DNA of 64,000 bases from NCBI RefSeq assembly GCF_019263745.1, contig NZ_CP077107.1:930001-994000 (forward strand), written 5' to 3'. Shown here in pieces: positions 1 through 8,333 of the stretch. Under the pieces are notes generated by a model. It was given only the letters and a program-made list of their open reading frames with translations. It was not told the DNA's origin and did no database searches. Made by a program: the position numbers and the translations under genes. Positions within the stretch are counted from its first letter, which is position 1, and the number at the start of each line of letters is the position of its first letter. Origin of the DNA: Methanospirillum hungatei (GTDB lineage: Archaea > Halobacteriota > Methanomicrobia > Methanomicrobiales > Methanospirillaceae).

Positions 1-840
1 ACAATCTTCTATACTGCACCTACAGCAATCCGGATGTTTATGCGGATAGGCGAACAATGGCCAGATAAATACAACCTGAGCTCGCTTCGGATAATCGGCT
101 CAGTCGGTGAACCGCTCAATCCGGAAGCTTTTGAGTGGTACTACCGGGTCATTGGCAGAAACAAGTGCCCGGTCCTGGATACCTGGTGGCAGACAGAAAC
201 CGGTATGCACATGATAACCACACCACTGGGTGAACCCATGAAACCAGGATTTGCCGGAGTTCCAATCCCTGGAGTTGTTGCAGATGTTGTTGACAAGCAG
301 GGAAACCCGGTCCCACCCAGACAGGGAGGACTCCTTGTCATAAAAGAACCCTGGCCATCCATGATGAGAACCGTCTATAAGAATGAAGAACGGTACCAGC
401 AATACTGGAACCAGATCAAAAACTGGTATACTGTCGGAGATCTTGCAGTGAAAGATGAAGACGGGTATATCATGGTCCTTGGCAGATCTGACGACATCAT
501 CATCGTCTCCGGACATAACCTTGGAACAGCAGAAGTGGAATCAGCACTGGTCGCCCATGAAGCAGTTGCAGAAGCTGCCGTAATCGGTGTGCCAGATGAT
601 CTGAAAGGACAGGCAGTAAAGGCATTTGTCATCCTTAGACAAGGGTATGAACCAAGCCAGAAACTGGTTTCAGAACTGACGTACCACGTGCGAATGACAA
701 TCGGTCCGATAGCCATGCCTTCCGGAATAGAGTTCATGGATAAATTACCAAAGACACGAAGCGGAAAGATCATGAGACGAGTATTAAAAGCAAAAGAGAT
801 GGGAGTAGATCCTGGAGACATATCAACTCTTGAGGAATAA
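1..840 (+). CDS. acs: Acetyl-CoA synthetase, AMP-forming (C-terminal part)
   Basis: This is the 3' part of a gene whose start lies left of the window; the frame is open from base 1. The enzyme makes acetyl-CoA from acetate, ATP and CoA in the cytoplasm. The 279 visible residues carry the adenylation motifs in order: [11 protein letters not shown], the DTWWQTETG core, [11 protein letters not shown] followed by [13 protein letters not shown] of the hinge region, and near the C-terminus [11 protein letters not shown] with the catalytic, acetylatable lysine. The TWWQTETG form favours acetyl-CoA synthetase over other acyl-CoA ligases. In hydrogenotrophic methanogens it would supply acetyl-CoA for biosynthesis. 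No gene follows closely on the same strand. Confidence 0.95.
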   Translation, partial: TIFYTAPTAIRMFMRIGEQWPDKYNLSSLRIIGSVGEPLNPEAFEWYYRVIGRNKCPVLDTWWQTETGMHMITTPLGEPMKPGFAGVPIPGVVADVVDKQGNPVPPRQGGLLVIKEPWPSMMRTVYKNEERYQQYWNQIKNWYTVGDLAVKDEDGYIMVLGRSDDIIIVSGHNLGTAEVESALVAHEAVAEAAVIGVPDDLKGQAVKAFVILRQGYEPSQKLVSELTYHVRMTIGPIAMPSGIEFMDKLPKTRSGKIMRRVLKAKEMGVDPGDISTLEE

Positions 841-1041
841 GTATACCATTTTCATCTCCCACACCTTTTTTCCCAACCATCAGAATTCACAAGAATCCAG
901 GTTCATCCATTCATCACTCATAAGACATAATTCTTTGAAAAGATACTAATACATATGAGAATGAAGTAGTAATTCCAGGAATAGTATTCAAAGAATCTAT
1001 AATACACCAATCAGGCTCTGACTGGTATATCCCCCAATACC

Positions 1042-2958
1042 ATGACATATCCTACTGTACATACCCCGATTTTCGTTCTTTATGTTGATGATGAAGAATT
1101 TCTTCATGAACCAACGAAATTATTCCTTGAGAAGTTTCAGGATATTATCCTTGATACAGTAAAATCCGGACCAGAAGCTCTGGAGCTTTTAGAGAAAAAA
1201 AGATATGATGCCATTGTTGCCGATTATTCAATGGCCGGGATGGATGGAATAGAGCTCTTAAAGAGGATTCGTTCTTCAGGAAACCGGATACCATTTATTA
1301 TCTTCACCGGAAGAGGAAGAGAAGAAGTTGTTATTGATGCCCTCAACTCCGGGGCTGATTTTTACCTGCAAAAAGGCCGTGACGTAAAGGCTCAATATAC
1401 AGAACTCCATGCCAAAATATGTCAGGCTGTTCGGCAGAGACGAATAGAAGAAGAATTACGATTAAGTGAAGAACGACTTCGGCTCTCGCTCATGGCAACA
1501 AACCAGGGACTATGGGATGTTGATATTAAGACCGGTAATATTTCAGCAAATGAAGAGTACTACCATCTGTTCGGATACGAACCCGGAGAAGTTGACGTAT
1601 CATATGACTGGTGGCTTTCCACGGTGCACCCCGATGACAGGACGTTAATGAAGCAGGCTTACCATGATTATCTTACTGGGAAAAACGAAGCATACTCAAT
1701 AGAATACCGTTTTCGCACAAAACAGGGTTCATGGAAATGGATTCTTTCCAGAGGAAAAATTATCTCCTATGATGGAAGCGGCAAACCTGTCCGGATGATA
1801 GGAACCCATATCGATATTTCAGACCAAAAAAACCTGATTGAGCAGTTACAAACCAGTGAAAAACGGTTCAGACTTGTTCTTGAGACACTCCCTATCGGCT
1901 TATGGCTCGCTGATGAAAAAGGGCAACTTTTGTTTGGAAATCCTGCAGGTCAGAAGATATGGGCTGCTCATCCCCAGGTTGGACAAGACGAATATGGCAT
2001 CTTTAAAGGCTGGAAACTACCAGACCATGAGGAGATCAAACCAAATGAATGGGCGTTAGGCTATGCAGTGAATGAAGGGAAAACAACGAGTGAAGAATTA
2101 TTAGAGATAGAAGCATTTGATGGATCCCATAAAATCATTAAAAACTGGGCAGTTCCAATCAGGGATTCTCATGATACCATCGTTGGTGCATTTGTTATTA
2201 ACCAGGATGTAACAGAGGAGCGGCTTGCAACCGAAGCACTCAAAAAGAGTGAAGAGCGGTTCCATCTGACCATGACGGCGGTCAACGAAGGATTATGGGA
2301 CTGGAATATCGCGAAAGGAAAAGTATACTTTTCACCCCAGTATTACCGGATGATTGGGTACGAACCAAATGAATTCACCGCTCAATATTCAAGTTGGGAA
2401 GAGAATATTCATCCGGACGATCGGAAAGATACAATTCATGCTCTCAATGATGCAATAGCTCATAAGGAAAACGGATTTCATATAAGATTCAGATTCAGGT
2501 GTAAAGATGGTTCGTACATCTGGATATTAGGAAGAGGGCAGGTTATCGAACGGGATTTGGAAGGAAATCCTATTCGGATAGTCGGAACTCACACAGACAT
2601 CACCAAGCAGGTGGCAGCTGAACAGAAACTTATTGAAAAACATGAGGAACTTCTCAAATCCTATAAACAGCTGGCTCAGTCTGAAGAAGAACTCAGACAA
2701 TCAGAAAAGGAACGGGCCATGGCACTTGAGCAGGTTCAGAAGAACTTTGCGGAGATGTCTATATTAAATGACGGGATTAGAAATCCGCTCACGGTTATTG
2801 CAGCACAGGTTGAAATATACTGCCCGAAAATTGCGGATATTGTCACCATTCAAATAAAAGAGATAGATGATCTGATAACCCAACTGGATCGCCGGTGGAT
2901 TCAGTCAGAAAAAGTTATTAATTATATTAGAAAACATCATGGGATCGAATACCAATAA
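1042..2958 (+). CDS. Receiver-PAS-PAS-PAS signalling protein with degenerate kinase end
   Basis: The 638-residue protein starts with a response-regulator receiver domain (about 8-130; acidic pair D16/D17, phosphoacceptor D61 in VADYSMAGMDG, lysine in LQKGRD). Three PAS domains follow (about 145-262, 272-392 and 402-520), the first and third of the PAS_3 type with WxW and HPDDR motifs. A coiled coil (about 525-575) leads into a HisKA-like helix (NDGIRNPLTVIAA). The position normally held by the phosphorylated histidine appears to be Asp, and no HATPase domain follows before the stop. It therefore probably works as a sensor or relay partner, not as an autonomous kinase. No signal peptide or membrane helix is seen, so it is likely cytoplasmic. 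The input signal is unknown. Confidence 0.85.
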   Translation: MTYPTVHTPIFVLYVDDEEFLHEPTKLFLEKFQDIILDTVKSGPEALELLEKKRYDAIVADYSMAGMDGIELLKRIRSSGNRIPFIIFTGRGREEVVIDALNSGADFYLQKGRDVKAQYTELHAKICQAVRQRRIEEELRLSEERLRLSLMATNQGLWDVDIKTGNISANEEYYHLFGYEPGEVDVSYDWWLSTVHPDDRTLMKQAYHDYLTGKNEAYSIEYRFRTKQGSWKWILSRGKIISYDGSGKPVRMIGTHIDISDQKNLIEQLQTSEKRFRLVLETLPIGLWLADEKGQLLFGNPAGQKIWAAHPQVGQDEYGIFKGWKLPDHEEIKPNEWALGYAVNEGKTTSEELLEIEAFDGSHKIIKNWAVPIRDSHDTIVGAFVINQDVTEERLATEALKKSEERFHLTMTAVNEGLWDWNIAKGKVYFSPQYYRMIGYEPNEFTAQYSSWEENIHPDDRKDTIHALNDAIAHKENGFHIRFRFRCKDGSYIWILGRGQVIERDLEGNPIRIVGTHTDITKQVAAEQKLIEKHEELLKSYKQLAQSEEELRQSEKERAMALEQVQKNFAEMSILNDGIRNPLTVIAAQVEIYCPKIADIVTIQIKEIDDLITQLDRRWIQSEKVINYIRKHHGIEYQ

Positions 2959-2961
2959 TCC

Positions 2962-3591
2962 TCATTTCATATCACGGATCTGCATCAGACCGGAATGGAA
3001 CTCTTCCAGGTACTCTTCCATATTGAGACTTCCTTCCTGAAACGGACAATCAAGTTCCATAATTTTATCAATAATATCCTTACTTGGGAGGATGAGATCA
3101 ATCTGAACTCCTGCCCGTTCCGATCCTTGAATAAACGCTTTTCGAAACGGACCTATACAATATGCAATCCGCCGTTTATAGACATCCCTGGTTTTTTTAA
3201 GATATCCGGCAACACGGTCGGTTTCTATTCTGAGAAAATCTTCCTGAATTTTCTGGTCTTTTACTTTCCCAAGCATGTAGTGATAATGTGCATACGGATA
3301 CATCGTCTCCAGCTCTGAGGGAAGAATGCCACAGGTTCCAAAAATTACGATATGATACTGCTCTGGACTGAGGACATCATCTATTATCTTTCTCATTATC
3401 CGATGACTTGGACTTGAGCTATATGGTTTTCGTACAGCACAGGGGATAAATATTGCAATGTCCCGGGGAGGAACATCATAATCATCGATGATATACCGGT
3501 ATGATTCTTCAAATTCCGGGAGATAAAAAGGTGGATCAGTCAAAACATTTTCTTTTGATTCATCCAGGTCATCTGATACCGAACGTTCCAT
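2962..3591 (-). CDS. DUF5591-domain protein related to archaeosine synthase
   Basis: This 209-residue protein converges with the upstream signalling gene, separated by 3 bases. It has the IFIPCAVRKPYSSSPSH stretch and the later FGTCGILPSELE and YCIGPFRKAF segments that resemble the DUF5591 region of ArcS, the enzyme that modifies preQ0 in archaeal tRNA to archaeosine. It lacks the long N-terminal transglycosylase-like part and the PUA domain of full ArcS, so it is a stand-alone domain. A link to tRNA modification is inferred from the family only. Function is otherwise unknown. Confidence 0.65.
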   Translation of the reverse strand: MERSVSDDLDESKENVLTDPPFYLPEFEESYRYIIDDYDVPPRDIAIFIPCAVRKPYSSSPSHRIMRKIIDDVLSPEQYHIVIFGTCGILPSELETMYPYAHYHYMLGKVKDQKIQEDFLRIETDRVAGYLKKTRDVYKRRIAYCIGPFRKAFIQGSERAGVQIDLILPSKDIIDKIMELDCPFQEGSLNMEEYLEEFHSGLMQIRDMK

Positions 3592-3720
3592 CTCCTATAC
3601 ATTATCATTTCAAATCAATAATGTCTATGAGAAGCATAGGTGTCTGGTGCGAAAAATGTCCCGAGAATAAATTTGAATGGTGCGATAAAACCATGTATCT
3701 TAAACACCAATATACCCTGT

Positions 3721-4299
3721 ATGAAGAGATTTTACATGATGGGTCTCATTCTAATGAATGTTTGTTTATTACAATCATCAGCAGATCTCCCCAACCAAAC
3801 GCCCAATACGTCAGTTCAATCACTATCAGAAAATAAGTCTCTTGAGGATACTGGAAGAATTACTCTTGATGAACCAGTTGCAGAAATGGTTGCATTTGTC
3901 GAAGAAGCAGTTACATATGCACGTGATAATAAAAAGGAAGATGTCCTTGCTGAATTTAGTAACCGGAATGGTTCATTCTTCAGAGGAAATCTCTACATCT
4001 ATGCCTATGATTTTGACGGAATCACCATTGCCCACCCCCTCCAAACCGAATTAATCGGAAAAAGCAGACTGGAAGAACTTGATGCAGGAAATGAGTATTT
4101 TATAAGAAATCTCCGGGATACTGCCTTGAATGGATCAGGATTTGTCGTTTTTCATTATGTGAATCCAGCACACAACAACTCCGTTGAAAAGAAACTTGGA
4201 TTTGTTAAAGCAGTGGATAATACCTGGTGGCTCGGCTCAGGGATATATGGTGAGAATGTCACCCTTCCGAAAGAGGTGCTTTCACATACCACTTGCTAA
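3721..4299 (+). CDS. Exported Cache-domain protein
   Basis: A longer frame opens at 3640, but the ATG at 3721 is preferred because it gives a classic signal peptide (MKRFYMMGLILMNVCLL). The mature part (about 165 residues) is a single Cache-type sensor fold: FVEEAVTYARDNKKEDVLAE, then FFRGNLYIYAYDFDGITIAH, and a final TWWLGSGIY. Cache domains bind small ligands such as amino or carboxylic acids outside the cell. Here the domain is not fused to a kinase or chemoreceptor and has no C-terminal membrane helix, so it is probably a free or anchored extracytoplasmic ligand-binding protein. Its partner is not evident from the neighbours. Confidence 0.75.
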   Translation: MKRFYMMGLILMNVCLLQSSADLPNQTPNTSVQSLSENKSLEDTGRITLDEPVAEMVAFVEEAVTYARDNKKEDVLAEFSNRNGSFFRGNLYIYAYDFDGITIAHPLQTELIGKSRLEELDAGNEYFIRNLRDTALNGSGFVVFHYVNPAHNNSVEKKLGFVKAVDNTWWLGSGIYGENVTLPKEVLSHTTC

Positions 4300-4426
4300 A
4301 TACTCCTTTTTTGAAAAATTCGTAATTCATCGAAATTGAATCAGTAATAATTCATTTTTTTTCAACACATGAGAGGCAGGGATCTGTCACGAAATATCCG
4401 GATTTTATCAACCAATAGGTTTCATC

Positions 4427-4451
4427 ATTGTTAAACCAACTGATTAACAAT
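4427..4451. promoter_or_regulatory. Operator-like inverted repeat upstream of the chelate-transport operon
   Basis: ATTGTTAA at 4427-4434 and TTAACAAT at 4444-4451 form a perfect 8-bp inverted repeat with a 9-base spacer. An AT-rich TATA-like stretch (about 4453-4472) follows, and the first transport gene starts at 4597. The placement suggests a repressor or metal-regulator site. No regulator has been identified. Confidence 0.4.
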
Positions 4452-4596
4452 ACCAAATAATTAAATTTTTTACATCTATCCACGAACCCCTTTTGACTCA
4501 TCATTGTCATTGATCCGGAAAGAATGAATTCTATAAAGAAAAATCCGGACTCAAGCCATGTGAGGAGAAATGTATCGGTATTACTGGAGAACCCGA

Positions 4597-5712
4597 ATGA
4601 AACGATTTGGAATATTTTTCATATACGTAATTCTTGGAGCATTACTCCTTGGATTGCCATGCTGTGCAGAAGAGGCCGCAAAAACACGAACCCTTACCGA
4701 CATGGCAGGTAATGTTGTAGAGATACCTGAAAACATTGAGCGGGTTGCATTTTTTGGTGGACCAATCGGTCAGGTCCCCTATATCCTTGGAGTCCAGGAT
4801 ACCATTGTTGCAACATCCATCGGAAGCAAGAATTCTCAGCTTCTGAATATTATGGATGATAACCTGAAGAATATCCCCGCAGCACGACAGACAAACGGGA
4901 TCATCAATATTGAGGAGTTAATTAAATCAGAACCACAGTTTGTTCTTGCCGGTGATGTTGATGGTGCAATCGTTGAAAAACAGACCACAATTCCGGTAGT
5001 ATACTTCTTTGAGAACTCTGAAGGTACCGCAGAACAGACAAAAGCAGAAGTCGCTTTTATCGGTTCAATCTATGGAAAAGATGATCGGGCACAGAAATAT
5101 GCTAACTATCTTGACTCTATGCTGTCACTGGTAAAATCCCGTATCGGGGACATTCCACTTTCTGAACAGAAGGTTCTTTTCAACGGATATGATGCAAATC
5201 ACCTCATCACCTATGGTGGGGACAGTTACATGCAGGAACGTATCGAAGCCGCCGGTCTGAAGAATGCAGCACAGGAAGTGAATACCTCTGGTGTCAGACC
5301 AGGAATTCATGCAGGCCTTGATGAAATTTCCATGGAACAGGTCCTGAAGTGGAACCCTGACATTCTTGTAATCGATACCGGATCCCCTGAAGATGTATAC
5401 AATGATCCAAAGTGGGCCAGTGTTAAGGCAGTTCAGAACCGTCAGGTATACCGGCTTCCAAATGGTGTGTTTGTGTGGAACCGCCCGACTGCAGAATCAG
5501 CAGTGCTCCATCCACTATGGATGGCTAAGATAGCATACCCAGAGAGATTTAATGACATTGACATGCATGATGAAGTCAAAAAATTCTACCAGGAGATCTT
5601 CTCTTATGAATTAACCGACGAGCAGGTCGATAAGATCCTCTCTGGTGAATTTGCATCTGCAATCAGTGCAGGAAAAGGACAGACAAACCAGACGAACATG
5701 GGAAATAAGTAA
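4597..5712 (+). CDS. ABC transporter substrate-binding protein, iron-chelate/corrinoid type
   Basis: The frame is open from ATG 4570, but ATG 4597 is chosen: it has GGAGA seven bases upstream and starts directly with a signal peptide (MKRFGIFFIYVILGALLLG, then CCAEEA). The 371-residue product has the Peripla_BP_2 fold. TLTDMAGNVVEIPENIERV opens lobe one, ITYGGDSYMQERIEAAGL and WNPDILVIDTG lie in lobe two, and the C-terminus ends in a Gln/Asn-rich tail. It would capture a metal chelate or corrinoid outside the membrane and hand it to the FecCD permease encoded 71 bases downstream. First gene of a five-gene operon. The exact ligand cannot be read from sequence. Confidence 0.85.
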   Translation: MKRFGIFFIYVILGALLLGLPCCAEEAAKTRTLTDMAGNVVEIPENIERVAFFGGPIGQVPYILGVQDTIVATSIGSKNSQLLNIMDDNLKNIPAARQTNGIINIEELIKSEPQFVLAGDVDGAIVEKQTTIPVVYFFENSEGTAEQTKAEVAFIGSIYGKDDRAQKYANYLDSMLSLVKSRIGDIPLSEQKVLFNGYDANHLITYGGDSYMQERIEAAGLKNAAQEVNTSGVRPGIHAGLDEISMEQVLKWNPDILVIDTGSPEDVYNDPKWASVKAVQNRQVYRLPNGVFVWNRPTAESAVLHPLWMAKIAYPERFNDIDMHDEVKKFYQEIFSYELTDEQVDKILSGEFASAISAGKGQTNQTNMGNK

Positions 5713-5783
5713 TCCCTGATGGATCTACCTTTTCTTTTTTTGGATACCGGACTCTGTCCGCGTCCACCTCAAGAGCAAATGTC

Positions 5784-6827
5784 ATGTCACAACATCCGAA
5801 ACGTAAGGAATTCTGGGGAAAACGAAATTATTCAGTCTTAAGAATAACACTCATATTACTGCTTGCCTTCACCACGTTGATCTCCCTTATGGTTGGCAGA
5901 TTTGAGGTTCCGCCATTTGATGTGATAGCAGCCATCTTTTCAGGTATTATTCCCTGTCAGGATCTCTCTCCCACGGTCAAAAGTGTAATCGTTGATGTCA
6001 GGCTCCCAAGAGTTCTTGCCGTCATTATTGTCGGTGCTGCATTATCTGTTGCAGGTGCTGCCTTTCAGGGATTATTCCGAAATCCGCTGGTTTCCCCGGA
6101 TATCCTGGGAGTATCTGCCGGGGCCGGATTTGGTGCAGCCCTTGCCCTGCTTCTCACAGAAAACATCTTTATCACACAATTATTTGCATTTTTACTGGGT
6201 ATTTTTGCCGTTGGGCTCGCATATCTTATCAGCCGGGTTTACAAAGTGAGCTCAACCCTAACCCTCGTCCTTGCAGGAATCGTGGTCGCAGCACTCTTTC
6301 AGGCACTCACATCACTTGTGAAATATGTGGCCGATCCCCTGAACAAACTGCCTGCAATCGTGTTCTGGCTCATGGGATCATTTAACCACATCTCAAATTC
6401 TGACCTTCTTGTTGCCGGACCACTTCTTCTCGGTGGGCTTTTGATCCTGTACCTGATCAGATGGAGAATTAATGTCCTGTCCATGGGTGATGAAGATGCC
6501 CGGGCACTTGGTGTAGACATTAAACAGCAAAAGGCAATTATTATTGTATCCGCCACCGTCATTTCTGCAGCAGCAGTATCAATCTGCGGTATTGTCGGAT
6601 GGATTGGCCTTGTAATTCCCCATGTTGGTCGTCTTCTTGTTGGACCGGATCACAAGCTTCTCATCCCTATTGTAGCACTCGTCGGTGCATCATACCTGCT
6701 TATCGTAGATACCGTTGCACGAACAATCACCGTCACAGAAATTCCGATCGGTATAATTACCGCCCTTGTCGGAGCACCGGTCTTTGCATATCTTCTCCGC
6801 AGAACACAGACGGGGTGGAAACAATGA
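5784..6827 (+). CDS. FecCD-family ABC transporter permease
   Basis: The 347 residues are strongly hydrophobic with about ten predicted membrane segments, as usual for the BtuC/FecCD/FhuB family. Family landmarks are visible: VRLPRVLAVIIVGAALSVAG, GLFRNPLVSPDILGVSAGAG, GWIGLVIPHVGRLLVGPDH (the loop that touches the ATPase) and the terminal EIPIGIITALVGAPVFAYLL. It forms the membrane channel for the chelate delivered by the preceding binding protein. Its stop overlaps the ATPase start (ATGA at 6824-6827), so the two are translationally coupled. Confidence 0.92.
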   Translation: MSQHPKRKEFWGKRNYSVLRITLILLLAFTTLISLMVGRFEVPPFDVIAAIFSGIIPCQDLSPTVKSVIVDVRLPRVLAVIIVGAALSVAGAAFQGLFRNPLVSPDILGVSAGAGFGAALALLLTENIFITQLFAFLLGIFAVGLAYLISRVYKVSSTLTLVLAGIVVAALFQALTSLVKYVADPLNKLPAIVFWLMGSFNHISNSDLLVAGPLLLGGLLILYLIRWRINVLSMGDEDARALGVDIKQQKAIIIVSATVISAAAVSICGIVGWIGLVIPHVGRLLVGPDHKLLIPIVALVGASYLLIVDTVARTITVTEIPIGIITALVGAPVFAYLLRRTQTGWKQ

Positions 6828-7615
6828 ATCATCCCTTGCTTATCAGGGATCTTACCTTTCGTTATAACCACAAGGATCCTGAACCGGTTTTTTCAAGTGT
6901 ATCCCTCCATTTATCAGAGGGAGAGATCTTCTGCCTGATAGGACCGAATGGAACAGGAAAGTCCACCCTTATAAAATGTATTGCAGGTCTCCTTTCTTAT
7001 GAATCAGGGGAAGTGCTCATTGAAGGAAATAACCTTCAATCGTTGACCCCGTCTCAGTCAGCCAGAATAATTGGATATGTACCTCAGTCTCATATCCCAT
7101 CATTTCCCTTTCCGGTTCGTGACGTCGTGGTAATGGGACGTTCGCCTCATTTAGGTCCGCTCTCTTCTCCAACCCTTGCAGATATGCAGGTTGCAGATGA
7201 TGCAATGGATACTGTTGGAATAGCTCATCTTGCAGATAGACCCTGCACTGATATCAGCGGTGGTGAATACCAATTGGTCCTGATAGCACGAGCATTGACC
7301 CAGATGCCAAGAATTTTACTCCTTGATGAGCCGACATCACACCTGGATCTTGGAAACCAGATGAAAATTTTGAGGACAATTGCCCGTCTGAGTGAACAGG
7401 GACTGACAATTCTCATGGCAACTCATTTTCCAGATCATGCCTTTTTATTGTCCGGGCGGGTCGGAGTAATGATGAGACAAGGACTAACCAGGATTGGTAA
7501 GGCAGAGACCGTCATCACAGAAGATTCCATGAAAGAGGCATATGATGCAAGAGTATCTATCATGACCATACCAGGAAATGACGGACGAAAAATCTGTGTG
7601 CCTCTTTTATCCTAA
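6824..7615 (+). CDS. ABC transporter ATP-binding protein, FecE/BtuD type
   Basis: The frame is open far upstream, but ATG 6824, overlapping the permease stop, gives the normal 263-residue length. Walker A is GPNGTGKST, the Q-loop YVPQSH, the signature ISGGEYQLV (Ile in place of Leu), Walker B ILLLDEPTSHLD and the switch histidine MATHFPDH. It powers the FecCD permease. The C-terminal part (ETVITEDSMKEAYDARVSI) matches the usual tail of this subfamily. Third gene of the operon; a methyltransferase gene follows after 30 bases. Confidence 0.92.
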   Translation: MNHPLLIRDLTFRYNHKDPEPVFSSVSLHLSEGEIFCLIGPNGTGKSTLIKCIAGLLSYESGEVLIEGNNLQSLTPSQSARIIGYVPQSHIPSFPFPVRDVVVMGRSPHLGPLSSPTLADMQVADDAMDTVGIAHLADRPCTDISGGEYQLVLIARALTQMPRILLLDEPTSHLDLGNQMKILRTIARLSEQGLTILMATHFPDHAFLLSGRVGVMMRQGLTRIGKAETVITEDSMKEAYDARVSIMTIPGNDGRKICVPLLS

Positions 7616-7645
7616 AAAAAGACTCACATCATCAAAGATGAAAAA

Positions 7646-8323
7646 ATGAACGAATTACATCAGACAGAACAGAAATCAGGGAGCGATTGTGAAAAGTACG
7701 ACCCAATGGATGAACAAAAAGCACGGGCTTTTGATAAAACCGCATCCACCATCTTTGCTCCAATTTATCCGGTAATTGCAGACCAGATTCTTGAAAGGAC
7801 ACAAATTCGGAATGGGACCGCTCTTGATGCAGGATGTGGACCTGCTCATCTGTCAATGGCCCTGGCACAAGCATCGGATCTTCGAATCTATGCTTTTGAT
7901 ACATCCCCGATGATGCTTCAGATTGCGTATGAACACATCACAGATGCAGGACTTGTCAGAAAAATTGTCCCGGTTCTTGGAGATATCCATGATCTTCCCT
8001 TTGAAGATGGAACAATAGATCTTGTTGTCAGTCGTGGTTCCTGGTTCTTCTGGGAGGATCTGCAGGGTGCTTTTCGTGAAATTTATCGCGTTCTTTCACC
8101 CGGAGGAGTAACATACATCGGAGGAGGGTTTGGCAACTCAGCTCTGAAAGAAGCAATTCATACCGCAATGGCAGAAAGAGATCCTGAATTCTCCAAAGGG
8201 GTTTCTAACCGGATGATGAGAAATAATCCTGACCGGATTAGAGAAGAACTTGAAAAGGCAGAGATCCGTTCCTATGAACTGATTCAGGACGACTCAGGAT
8301 TCTGGCTTATGATGAGAAAATAA
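7646..8323 (+). CDS. Class I SAM-dependent methyltransferase
   Basis: The 225-residue protein has the Rossmann methyltransferase core: motif I ALDAGCGPAHLSMAL, motif II region YAFDTSPMMLQIA, an acidic GDIHDLPFEDGTIDLVVSR (motif III/IV) and LSPGGVTYIGGGF (motif V). It is of the UbiE/Methyltransf_11 type. It lies between the ABC ATPase and the radical SAM gene (10 bases before the latter), so it probably acts on the imported compound or on a chelator. A methyltransferase is also present in the second chelate operon of this window (56416-57231), which supports a real functional link. The substrate is unknown. Confidence 0.85.
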   Translation: MNELHQTEQKSGSDCEKYDPMDEQKARAFDKTASTIFAPIYPVIADQILERTQIRNGTALDAGCGPAHLSMALAQASDLRIYAFDTSPMMLQIAYEHITDAGLVRKIVPVLGDIHDLPFEDGTIDLVVSRGSWFFWEDLQGAFREIYRVLSPGGVTYIGGGFGNSALKEAIHTAMAERDPEFSKGVSNRMMRNNPDRIREELEKAEIRSYELIQDDSGFWLMMRK

Positions 8324-8333
8324 AGGAGAACTT

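Noticed and set aside
100-516. 138-codon minus-strand frame opposite acetyl-CoA synthetase
   Set aside because: It lies opposite a well-supported conserved gene and has no recognisable protein features.
3501-3836. 111-codon plus-strand frame before the Cache protein
   Set aside because: It overlaps the conserved DUF5591 gene and the signal peptide of the Cache protein in another frame.
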